From JBBQAA01 sp038276395 (GTDB taxonomy: Bacteria; Actinomycetota; Thermoleophilia; Solirubrobacterales; Solirubrobacteraceae), in contig JBBQAA010000030.1 in NCBI GenBank assembly GCA_038276395.1, positions 21,807 to 85,806 of the forward strand: a stretch of 64,000 nt of DNA, written 5' to 3'. The notes beneath the pieces are model-generated. The model was not told the DNA's origin, did no database searches, and saw only the letters and a list, made by a program, of their open reading frames with translations. Shown piece by piece: positions 57,791 to 64,000 of this stretch. The translations under genes and the position numbers were made by a program. The stretch's first letter is position 1, and every line of letters begins with the position of its first letter.

Positions 57791-58710
57791 GCCGCGTCGC
57801 CGTCCTTCAGGGCGGACGGTCCCTCGAGCGCGGCGTCTCCCTGCGGACGGGCGCCCGGGTCAAGGAGGCGCTGGGGAGACTCGGCCACGAGGTGACGGGG
57901 ATCGACGCCGGCCCGGATCTCGTCGCCCGCCTCGAGGCGGCGGCGCCCGAGGTCGTCTTCATCGCGCTGCACGGCCCCGACGGGGAGGACGGCACGGTCC
58001 AGGAGCTGCTCGACGTGCTCGGGCTGCCCTACACCGGATCGGGGGTGTCCGCCTGCATGCGCGCGGCCGACAAGGTGCTGGCCAAGCACGCGCTGCGCGA
58101 CGCGGGAGTGGCGACGCCCGACTTCTTCGCGTTCTCCGAGACCGCCTTCCGCGAGCTCGGCGCCGCCGCCGCCCTGCCGGCGATCGAGGCACGGCTGGAG
58201 TTCCCCCTCGTCGTCAAGCCGGCGAGCCAGGGCTCGGGGCTCGGGCTCTCCTTCGCGCGCACGGCCGCCGACGTGCCGCGCGCGCTGCTGACCGCGTTCT
58301 CCCACGACGAGCGCGCGCTGCTCGAGCGCCATGTACCGGGGCAGGACCTGGCCGTCGCCGTGCTCGACGGCGCCGCGCTGCCGGCGGTGGAGATCGTGCC
58401 CGAGGGCGAGGCCTACGACTTCGCCGCCCGCTATGAGATCGGGCGCACCGAGCACCGCTGCCCGGCGGCGCTCTCCGACGAGGACGCGGCGCGGGCCGCC
58501 GCGCTCGCGCTCGCGGCCTGGGAGGCGCTCGGGCTCGCGGGCTTCGCCCGCGTCGACCTCATGCGCCACGCCACGTCGGGGGAGCTCTTCGTGCTCGAGG
58601 CCGACGCCGTGCCCGGCCTGACCGACACCTCACTCGTCCCGCAGGCGGCCGAGGCGGCGGGAATCGCCTTCGACGACCTGGTGGGGCGGATCCTGGCGGG
58701 CGCGGGCTGA
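57787..58710 (+). CDS. ddl: D-alanine--D-alanine ligase
   Basis: A 307-residue ATP-grasp ligase for peptidoglycan precursors. It has VLQGGRSLERGVSLRTG, ALHGPDGEDGTVQELLDVLGLPYTG in parts, DKVLAKHAL, VVKPASQGSGLGLSFA and EADAVPGLTDTSLVPQAA. The last motif normally reads EVNTxPGMT; here EADAVPGLT, a change in the metal-binding Asn. The GTG start overlaps the aminotransferase by 4 nt. VanA-type or D-Ala-like ligases remain possible. Confidence 0.92.
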   Translation: MSRVAVLQGGRSLERGVSLRTGARVKEALGRLGHEVTGIDAGPDLVARLEAAAPEVVFIALHGPDGEDGTVQELLDVLGLPYTGSGVSACMRAADKVLAKHALRDAGVATPDFFAFSETAFRELGAAAALPAIEARLEFPLVVKPASQGSGLGLSFARTAADVPRALLTAFSHDERALLERHVPGQDLAVAVLDGAALPAVEIVPEGEAYDFAARYEIGRTEHRCPAALSDEDAARAAALALAAWEALGLAGFARVDLMRHATSGELFVLEADAVPGLTDTSLVPQAAEAAGIAFDDLVGRILAGAG

Positions 58711-58735
58711 GGCCGGGCGCCGCTTCGGGCCGGCC

Positions 58736-58774
58736 GTCCCATCCTGATGCTGTCAGGGATCCCCGGGATGGGAC
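58736..58774. terminator. Bidirectional hairpin between ddl and the bifunctional nuclease gene
   Basis: GTCCCATCC and GGATGGGAC are exact 9-bp complements around a 21-nt loop. They lie between convergent genes, 26 nt after the ddl stop, and could end transcription from both sides. Confidence 0.55.
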
Positions 58775-58803
58775 AGCCGCCGCGGCTCGGCCGGGCCGAG
58801 TGC

Positions 58804-59292
58804 CTACTCCTCGCCCGCGAAGTCCTCCGGCGAGACCTGGTCGAGGAAGTCCTTGAACTTCTCGACGACCTCCTCGGTGTCCTCGACCTCGTGCTCGAAC
58901 TCGATCGCCGACTCGGCGATGACCTCCTCGGCGGCGAAGATAGGCGCGCCGGCGCGGACGGCGAGGGCGAGGGCGTCCGACGGGCGAGAGTCGATCTCCA
59001 CGTCGCGCCCGTTGACCGAGAGCGTGATCGAGGCGTAGAACGTGTTCTCGCGCAGCTCGGTGACCGAGACGCGCGTGCAGGCGACGTCGAGCTCGCCGAG
59101 CATCTCGGAGAGCAGATCGTGCGTCATCGGCCGCGGGGTGCTCGCGCCCTGGAGCTTCATGAGGATCGCCGCGGCCTCCGGGTGGCCGATCCAGATCGGC
59201 AGGAACTTGTTCGAGTCGACGGTCTTCAGGAGCACGATCGGCTGCTTGCCGACCATGTCGAAGGAAACGCCGTAGATGACCATCTCCTGCAC
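58804..59292 (-). CDS. Bifunctional nuclease domain protein (BFN/DUF151)
   Basis: A 162-residue protein. The BFN domain covers about residues 1-130: VLLKTVDSNKFLPIWIGHPEAAAI, RPMTHDLLSEML, and IDSRPSDALALAVRAGAPIF, the family hallmark. A C-terminal acidic tail follows. In plants and Thermotoga such proteins cut RNA and DNA or act in stress. GTG 59292 is preferred because TATCCT ends 9 nt upstream; ATG 59283 is the alternative. Confidence 0.93.
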   Translation of the reverse strand: MQEMVIYGVSFDMVGKQPIVLLKTVDSNKFLPIWIGHPEAAAILMKLQGASTPRPMTHDLLSEMLGELDVACTRVSVTELRENTFYASITLSVNGRDVEIDSRPSDALALAVRAGAPIFAAEEVIAESAIEFEHEVEDTEEVVEKFKDFLDQVSPEDFAGEE

Positions 59293-59301
59293 GGGACCCG
59301 G

Positions 59302-59307
59302 AGGATA
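59302..59307 (-). promoter_or_regulatory. -10-like hexamer for the BFN gene
   Basis: On the minus strand TATCCT ends 9 nt before GTG 59292. This supports that start and a leaderless transcript; no -35 is clear. Confidence 0.35.
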
Positions 59308-59368
59308 ACCCGGGTCGCCGTGCGCTGAGCGCCCGCTCGGGCGCGGAGACGGAGCGCCCGCGGAGCCG

Positions 59369-59668
59369 CTAGGAGCGGGCGCGGGTGCGGGCGCCCTTCT
59401 TGGCCGCCGCCGAGCGCTTCGCGGCCTTCCGCTTACGCGTGGCCGCCGCCTTCTTGGCCGCCGCCTTGCGCTTCGCGGGGCCGCCGGAGATGCGGTCCTC
59501 GACGTCTCCGACTAGCGCACGGAGCTCGGCGAGCGCGCGCTGCGCCTGCTTGGGCGGCGGGCGCCGGCCGGTGGCCTTGCCCGCGGCATCCGACAGCGTG
59601 CGGGCCACGTTCTTGCGCAGCCCGGAGGAGCGCAGCTTGTCGAACAGATCCTGATCCTTCTTGGCCAT
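59369..59668 (-). CDS. Small basic H1-like protein
   Basis: A 99-residue protein. The N-terminal half is helical (DLFDKLRSSGLRKNVARTLSDAAG, in parts; KQAQRALAELRALVGDVEDRI). The C-terminal 35 residues are a run of Lys/Ala/Arg with AAKKAA and RKRKAAKRSAA repeats like eukaryotic H1 or mycobacterial HupB tails. It could bind DNA or RNA. ATG 59668 has GGAGGA a few nt upstream. It might regulate nucleoid structure near the origin; that is inference. Confidence 0.78.
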   Translation of the reverse strand: MAKKDQDLFDKLRSSGLRKNVARTLSDAAGKATGRRPPPKQAQRALAELRALVGDVEDRISGGPAKRKAAAKKAAATRKRKAAKRSAAAKKGARTRARS

Positions 59669-59730
59669 GGGGTCCTCCCGGGTCGGGTTCGAGCGTCTAT
59701 ATGCCCGGATCGGCGGGGGTCAATGCGCGG

Positions 59731-60250
59731 GCCGGCGGCGAGCGCCGCCGTGAACTGCGCCTCCAGGGCCGGAGCCACCCGCTCGATCGCGTAGTCGCGC
59801 TCGTAGCGACTCACGCGATCGGCGGCCGAGCGTCGCGGCCGCGGCGAGGAGCACGTCGACTCCCTTGCGTGGCTCGAGCCGGCCGACGAACAGGAGCTCG
59901 ACGCGGCCCGGTGCCGCCGGGGGCACGGGCGAGCGAGGGTCGGCCGTCCGGTCGCGCAGGCCGTGCGGCACGACGCTGCGTGCACGGCGCCGCCGGGTAG
60001 CCCTCGCGCGCCACGGCCAGCGCGACCTCGGTGAGCCCGTGGAGGTGAGCCGCCCGAGCCACACCTCGGCCTCCAGGGCGATCGCGCCCGCCCCGTCGTT
60101 GGCCTCGGCCCACAGGGGGTCCAGCGTCGCCATGGTACGGGCCGTCGTCATGCAGGTGACGACGGTCGTGAGGCGCGGGTCGGCGACCGCTCCGCGAGCC
60201 TCCCCGTCCCACAGGGGAATGCACACGAGGTCGAGTCCGCGCTCTGGCGC
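59731..60250 (-). pseudogene. Degraded GT4 glycosyltransferase fragment
   Basis: Pieces of one GT4 glycosyltransferase can be read in order but in three frames. Frame one gives DLVCIPLWDGEARGAV through EAEVW (60250-60050). A second gives HLHGLTEVALAVAREGYPAA (60065-59985). Frame one resumes with VVPHGL and GRVELLFVGRLEPRKGVDVL (59980-59825). A third gives SRYERDYAIERVAPALEAQF (59826-59731). About 100 residues are missing between the last two, and the N-terminus is absent. No ORF of normal size survives. Confidence 0.75.
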
Positions 60251-60303
60251 GAAGCCCGAGCAGCGCAGCGTGGACGGCCGCCGCCCGGGGTAGCCGGCCC
60301 TCC

Positions 60304-60390
<87 letters not shown>

Positions 60391-60490
60391 TCGGCGGGCG
60401 AGTCTAGCCACGCCGCGAAGCGGCGGCTTCCAGTCCTCTCGATCCCAGATCGCCCGCGGGCGCCGGGCGCCGGGGGGTTCCGCCGGCCTC

Positions 60491-61372
60491 TCAGCCGACG
60501 GCCGGGAGGCCGACCCGGTCGGCCAGTGCCAGCGCCTCCGCGAGCGAGCCGAGGCGCAGCTCGACCCGGCACCCATCGCCGTCAGGGCGAACGCGGACCT
60601 CGGCGCCCAGCGCGGCGCCGAGGGCGTCCCCGGCGCGGGCGAGGGCGTCCTCGAGGTCCGGGTGGACCGGCGCGCGGCGGCGGCTGATCCGGATCTCGGT
60701 ATCGCGCTCGTTGGTCGCCCGCGCCCGGGCCTCGAGCTCGCGGACCGACCACCCCTCCTCCGCGGCGGAGCGCCCGAGTCGGCGGCGATCACCCTGGTCG
60801 GCGGCCAGGAGGAGCGCCCGCCCGTGACCTGCGCTTAGCGCACCGGATTCCAGAAGCGCTAACGCCTCGTCGGGCAGGTCGAGTAGCCGCAGGAGGTTCG
60901 AGACCGCGACGCGGGAGCGTCCCACGCGGCGGCCGACGTCCTCCCGGGTGAGCCCGAGCTCCTCGACGAGCGCGGCGCAGGCGCGCGCCTCCTCGAGCGG
61001 GTTCAGATCCTCCCGGGCCATGTTCTCGACCAGGGCGATCTCGAGCGCCTCGGCGTCGTCGCGCTCGCGCACGAGCGCCGGAAGGTCCGTTAGGCCGGCG
61101 ATCTTCGCCGCCCGCCACCGGCGCTCCCCGGCGATCAGCTCGTAGGCGCCGTCGGCGGCGGGGCGGACGAGCACGGGCTGCAGGACCCCGCGCTCGGCGA
61201 AGGAGCCGGCCAGCGCGACGAGCGAGTCCTCGTCGAAGGTCCGCCGAGGCTGGCGCGGGTTCGGGACGATCAGCTCGACGGGCAGGCGCCGCAGCTCCCC
61301 GGCCTCCTCCCGGGGGGCGACGGTGAGAATGGCGGCGAGGCCGCGGCCCATGCCGCGCGGACGGTCACCCAC
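60491..61372 (-). CDS. parB: Chromosome partitioning protein ParB
   Basis: A 293-residue CTPase that loads on parS and spreads. The N-terminal domain has LPVELIVPNPRQPRRTFDED (in part), ELIAGERRWRAAKIAGL (box II) and ALVENMAREDLNPLEEA. The HTH is LTREDVGRRVGRSRVAVSNLLRLLDLP, and the C-terminal part dimerises. The GTG start overlaps parA by 8 nt (GTGGGTGA). Confidence 0.97.
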   Translation of the reverse strand: MGDRPRGMGRGLAAILTVAPREEAGELRRLPVELIVPNPRQPRRTFDEDSLVALAGSFAERGVLQPVLVRPAADGAYELIAGERRWRAAKIAGLTDLPALVRERDDAEALEIALVENMAREDLNPLEEARACAALVEELGLTREDVGRRVGRSRVAVSNLLRLLDLPDEALALLESGALSAGHGRALLLAADQGDRRRLGRSAAEEGWSVRELEARARATNERDTEIRISRRRAPVHPDLEDALARAGDALGAALGAEVRVRPDGDGCRVELRLGSLAEALALADRVGLPAVG

Positions 61373-62123
61373 GGGCGGCCACCTCCTTGGCGAGCTCGAA
61401 GTAGGCGTCGGCGCCCGAGCTCAGCGGGTCGTGATGGATGACGGGGCGGCCGAAGGATGGCGCCTCCCCGACACGGACGTTGCGGGGGATGACGGTGTCG
61501 AAGACGAGTTCGGGGAAGTGCGTGCGGACCTCACGCTCGACGTCCTGGCCCAGGCGCGTGCGGCCGTCGTGCATGGTCAGGAGCATTCCGGCGATCCGCA
61601 GGCGCGGGTTCAGCTCGCGCTGGATCAGCTTCAGCGTGTCGAGCAGGCCGGCCAGGCCCTCGAGCGCGAAGTACTCGGTCTGGACGGGGACGATCACCGC
61701 GTCGGCGCCGACGAGGGCGCCGACCGTGAGCGGCCCGAGGGAGGGAGGGCAGTCGAGCACGACGTAGTCGTAGTCGCCGCGAATGGGCGAGAGGGCCTCG
61801 CGCAGGCGGGTCTCCGAGCCGGCGATCCGCGGCAGCTCGACCGATGCCCCCGCGAGCGCCGGAGTCGCCGGGACGACGGCCAGGTGCGCGACGGCGCACG
61901 GCACCGCGGCGGCGGTGAGGGAGGCGTCGCCCGCGAGCACCTCGTACACGCTCGGGGCGAGATCCTTGGCCAGCCCGAGCCCGACGGTCGCGTTGCACTG
62001 CGGGTCCATGTCGATCAGCAGCGTCCGGTAGCCGGCCTCGGCCACGCAGGCCGCGAGGTTGACGGCCGTCGTGGTCTTGCCGACACCCCCCTTCTGGTTC
62101 GCGATGGCAAGGACGGTGGCCAC
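61365..62123 (-). CDS. parA: Chromosome partitioning ATPase ParA
   Basis: A 252-residue ParA/Soj. The deviant Walker A is NQKGGVGKTTTAVNLAA, Walker A' is LLIDMDPQCNATVGLG, and Walker B is DYVVLDCPPSLGPLTVGAL in part. It lacks an N-terminal HTH, as chromosomal ParA proteins do. GTG start at 62123, 9 nt after the rsmG stop; TAGCTT overlaps that stop and may be a -10. Confidence 0.97.
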   Translation of the reverse strand: MATVLAIANQKGGVGKTTTAVNLAACVAEAGYRTLLIDMDPQCNATVGLGLAKDLAPSVYEVLAGDASLTAAAVPCAVAHLAVVPATPALAGASVELPRIAGSETRLREALSPIRGDYDYVVLDCPPSLGPLTVGALVGADAVIVPVQTEYFALEGLAGLLDTLKLIQRELNPRLRIAGMLLTMHDGRTRLGQDVEREVRTHFPELVFDTVIPRNVRVGEAPSFGRPVIHHDPLSSGADAYFELAKEVAARG

Positions 62124-62132
62124 GGCGCGAAG

Positions 62133-62849
62133 CTAGCGACGGGACCGGTCGGACCCGAGCGGGCGCTTGACCGCCATCCCCGCGCGGCGGGGGAAGCCCG
62201 GCGGGGTCGGTTCCCGTTTCGCGTACACGTGCAGGTGCCGGTGCTCGGCGGCCGGGAAGGGCCGGACGGGCAGGACCGGGTCCGGCGCGAGGCCGAGCGC
62301 CGCCCCGGCGCGGGCCCCGGCCGCCTCCTCCGCCGCGTCGCGCGCACCCTTCCAGGCCACGAGGACGCCGCCGGGGCGCAGCAGCGGCGCGGCGTACTCG
62401 GCCAGCACGGGAAGTGAGGCGAGCGCGCGGGCGGTGACGGCGTCCATCCGGCCGAGGCCCGCCGCCCACTCCTCGGCCCGCGCGGCGATGACGCGGACGT
62501 TCACGAGCTCGGCGGCCGCGGCGGCGCGCTCCAGGTAGCGTGCCTTGCGCGCGGTCGCCTCGACCGCGAAAACCTCGGCCTCGGGCCTGGCCACCGCCAG
62601 CACAAGGCCGGGGAAGCCGGCGCCGGCGCCGATGTCGGCGATCATGGCCGCCGCGCGCAGCTCCGGCACCGCGAGGCCGGAGAGCGAGTCGGCGACATGG
62701 ACGTCGGCGGCCCGCGAGGGTGCGCGGACCGAGCTCGGCGCCTCCGGGTCCTGCGCCAGGAGCGCGAGCAGGGCCTCGAGGCGCGCCGGGGCCTCGGGCG
62801 GCAGGGCGTAGTCCCGCGCGAGCGCGGTCAGACGCCCGCCTCCGCTCAC
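62133..62849 (-). CDS. rsmG: 16S rRNA m7G527 methyltransferase RsmG
   Basis: A 238-residue methyltransferase (GidB). The SAM site is MIADIGAGAGFPGLVLAV, with ADVHVADSLSGL and VTARALASLPVLAEYAAPLL. The C-terminus is a basic Arg/Lys extension. The GTG 62849 overlaps the stop of the LAGLIDADG-like gene (GTGA). It adds a methyl group to the 530 loop of 16S rRNA. Confidence 0.95.
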   Translation of the reverse strand: MSGGGRLTALARDYALPPEAPARLEALLALLAQDPEAPSSVRAPSRAADVHVADSLSGLAVPELRAAAMIADIGAGAGFPGLVLAVARPEAEVFAVEATARKARYLERAAAAAELVNVRVIAARAEEWAAGLGRMDAVTARALASLPVLAEYAAPLLRPGGVLVAWKGARDAAEEAAGARAGAALGLAPDPVLPVRPFPAAEHRHLHVYAKREPTPPGFPRRAGMAVKRPLGSDRSRR

Positions 62850-63199
62850 CGCGCGTGGCGGGCGAAGAAGCGCGCGTAGTCGCTGCGCATCCCCTCGATG
62901 CGCTCGACCGCCGGCGGGTCGAGCTCGGGCGTAATCGCCTCGAGCACGGGCAGGACGTCCTCGGCCAGCGCCTCGCCTCGCGCCATCCACTGGAAGTACG
63001 AGCGCCCGCCATGGTGGTAGGGGCCGTAGAGACGAGTGCGCGGAAACCACTCGACGAGGCGCCGCATCAGGACCTCGTGGCGGGTGTGCATCCGCAGCGT
63101 GATCTGCGGCTGCTTCCCGTCGCCCCCGAAGTGGCCCTCCCCGGCGAGCAGGCCGGCGACGAAGCCCCGCTCCCAGGCTCCGAGCCCGTCTTGTTTCAC
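62846..63199 (-). CDS. Free-standing LAGLIDADG-like protein
   Basis: A 117-residue protein. Its N-terminus GFVAGLLAGEGHFG matches the LAGLIDADG motif in the form seen in homing endonucleases (LAGLIDGEGSF). It then has ITLRMHTRHEVLMRRLVEWF, an arginine/aromatic strand SYFQWMARG and a helical C-terminus. One motif only, so it would dimerise if it is active. GTG 63199 starts inside a palindrome. It lies between jag and rsmG, with a GTGA overlap to rsmG, so it is probably expressed with the operon. No intron or intein is seen. Confidence 0.7.
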   Translation of the reverse strand: MKQDGLGAWERGFVAGLLAGEGHFGGDGKQPQITLRMHTRHEVLMRRLVEWFPRTRLYGPYHHGGRSYFQWMARGEALAEDVLPVLEAITPELDPPAVERIEGMRSDYARFFARHAR

Positions 63200-63220
63200 C
63201 GGGGTGAAAAACGTGAAACG
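63192..63220. promoter_or_regulatory. parS-like half-sites
   Basis: TGTTTCAC (63192-63199) is the left half of the parS consensus (TGTTTCACGTGAAACA), and GTGAAACG (63213-63220) matches the right half at 7 of 8. They are 13 nt apart rather than fused, with GTGAAAAA between them. TTTCACC-GG-GGTGAAA here is itself a palindrome. Confidence 0.35.
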
Positions 63221-63242
63221 CCGCGGGCGGACGCCACCGGCA

Positions 63243-63695
63243 TCATCCCGCCGCGGGCTCGACCACGAGCCGCCGCTCGGGCTCCTCCCCCTCGGAGTGC
63301 GTCTCGACGTCCTCCCGATCGCGCAGGTGCTCGTGCACCACGCGGCGCTCACCGGCGTTCATCGGCTCGAGGCGGACGGGGCGGCCGAGACGCAGCGCGT
63401 CCTGCGCCGCCTCGTCGGCGTCGTGACGCAGGAGCGCGGCGCGGCGCTCGCGATAGCCGGAGGCGTCGACGGTCACCCGCTTGCGGTCACCGCCGTCCGT
63501 GGCCACCCGGTAGGCCAGGTGCTGCAGGGCGTCGATCGTCGCGCCGTGGCGGCCGATGAGGAGGCCGAGCTCCTCCCCCCGCACGACCGCGGCGATGCCC
63601 TCGTCGTCCTCGGTGACCTCCACGGAGCCGTCGAGCTCGAGCACGGAGACGACGCGCTCCAGGAGCTCCTGGACGCGATCGGCGCCGGCGCTCAT
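63243..63695 (-). CDS. jag: Jag/KhpB RNA-binding protein
   Basis: A 150-residue RNA-binding protein. The KH domain has LGLLIGRHGATIDALQHLAYRV (in part), and the R3H domain is MNAGERRVVHEHLRDREDV, ending THSEGEEPERRLVVEP. The N-terminal Jag_N domain of larger homologues is absent. The ATG overlaps yidC (ATGA), as in most bacteria. Confidence 0.93.
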   Translation of the reverse strand: MSAGADRVQELLERVVSVLELDGSVEVTEDDEGIAAVVRGEELGLLIGRHGATIDALQHLAYRVATDGGDRKRVTVDASGYRERRAALLRHDADEAAQDALRLGRPVRLEPMNAGERRVVHEHLRDREDVETHSEGEEPERRLVVEPAAG

Positions 63696-64000
63696 CGCCG
63701 GCGGCCGGAGCGCTTCTTCTTGCGCCTGGGCGGCGGGGGGGGCGAGCCGCCCGCCGTAGCCTTCGTCCCGGAGGAGGGGCCCGAGCCGTTCCCGCGACCG
63801 TTGGACGGCGCGTCGGTGGCCGGGCTGGGCGCGGCGGCCGGGCCCGCCGCCGCGGCGCGCCGACGCGCCATGAGCCCCCCCACCCCGGCGTCGCCCCCGG
63901 CGCCGGCCGTGGCGAGCGCCGGCGCCGCCACCGGCAGCATCGGACCGATCCGCTTCCGAACGATGTACTGCTGCACGATGGTCCAGAAGTTGGTCGTCAC
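63692..64000 (-). CDS. yidC: Membrane protein insertase YidC (C-terminus; N-terminus outside window)
   Basis: Only the last 102 codons are inside the window. VTTNFWTIVQQYIVRKRIGP is the final transmembrane helix and following loop typical of YidC/Oxa1. The rest is a disordered Ala/Gly/Pro/Ser tail that ends in PRRKKKRSGRRR, a basic end that binds the ribosome. The frame runs off the right edge with no start in view. Confidence 0.88.
   Translation of the reverse strand: MTTNFWTIVQQYIVRKRIGPMLPVAAPALATAGAGGDAGVGGLMARRRAAAAGPAAAPSPATDAPSNGRGNGSGPSSGTKATAGGSPPPPPRRKKKRSGRRR

Noticed and set aside
62205..62235. GTTTCGCGTACACGTG as a second parS
   Set aside because: Only the outer bases match the parS consensus and the symmetric centre is lost; it also lies inside the rsmG coding region.

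Overview
The window is a very GC-rich (roughly 70% or more by eye), gene-dense bacterial chromosome segment. Dense GTGA/ATGA gene overlaps, GTG/TTG starts, a class E type sortase, a menaquinone-type respiratory set and the order yidC-jag-rsmG-parA-parB point to a high-GC actinobacterium. The deep-branching Thermoleophilia/Solirubrobacterales are my best guess, but this is inference and no 16S is present. I see no insertion sequence, prophage or CRISPR array. The right edge is probably close to the replication origin, because yidC, jag, rsmG, parA and parB run towards an expected rnpA-rpmH-dnaA beyond the window.

Layout. 1-3.3 kb: a GNAT fragment, a GalT-like enzyme, an aldo/keto reductase, D-aminoacyl-tRNA deacylase and an unknown protein. 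3.3-9.5 kb: a five-gene oligopeptide ABC transporter on the minus strand in the unusual order C-A-B-D-F. 9.6-13.5 kb: tRNA-Arg, pyrE, a small membrane protein, an L,D-transpeptidase, a CPBP protease and a HAD hydrolase. 13.5-19.6 kb: a class A penicillin-binding protein, infA, thiL, an orphan FlgM-like protein, a sortase and a degenerate peptidase-like membrane protein. 19.6-25.8 kb: a two-component system with an HtrA protease, then treT and otsA (trehalose). 26.3-31.9 kb: rpsF, ssb, rpsR, rplI, dnaB, a DnaC-like ATPase and purA. 32-38.7 kb: a small nucleotide-sugar/surface-glycan operon, then a fatty-acid desaturase with its ferredoxin reductase, divergent from a TetR regulator. 39.7-42.3 kb: tRNA-Lys and tatC/tatA.

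42.3-50 kb is one long minus-strand array that fits together functionally: hemB, a fused siroheme-decarboxylase-like AhbAB, hemL, an unknown helical protein, Rieske, cytochrome b6-like, subunit IV-cytochrome c fusion, ubiE/menE-type methyltransferase and a polyprenyl synthase. It would supply heme, the bc complex and the quinone together. 50-58.8 kb: an AI-2E family permease, a YmdB phosphoesterase, membrane glycosyltransferase and GtrA proteins, a phosphodiesterase, a PLP aminotransferase and a Ddl ligase. 58.8-64 kb: a bifunctional-nuclease-domain protein, an H1-like basic protein, a glycosyltransferase pseudogene beside tRNA-Ile, parB, parA, rsmG, a LAGLIDADG-like protein, jag and the 3' end of yidC.

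Regulation. A TAnnnT hexamer lies 6-15 nt upstream of many operon-leading start codons, which suggests widespread leaderless or short-leader transcription. At least two divergent gene pairs appear to share an overlapping, symmetric -10 element. The strongest leads for something undescribed are the hemB-AhbAB-hemL-bc complex array with a Bacillus-like Qcr layout, the LAGLIDADG-like gene embedded between jag and rsmG on top of parS-like half-sites, and the DnaC-like loader coupled to dnaB.
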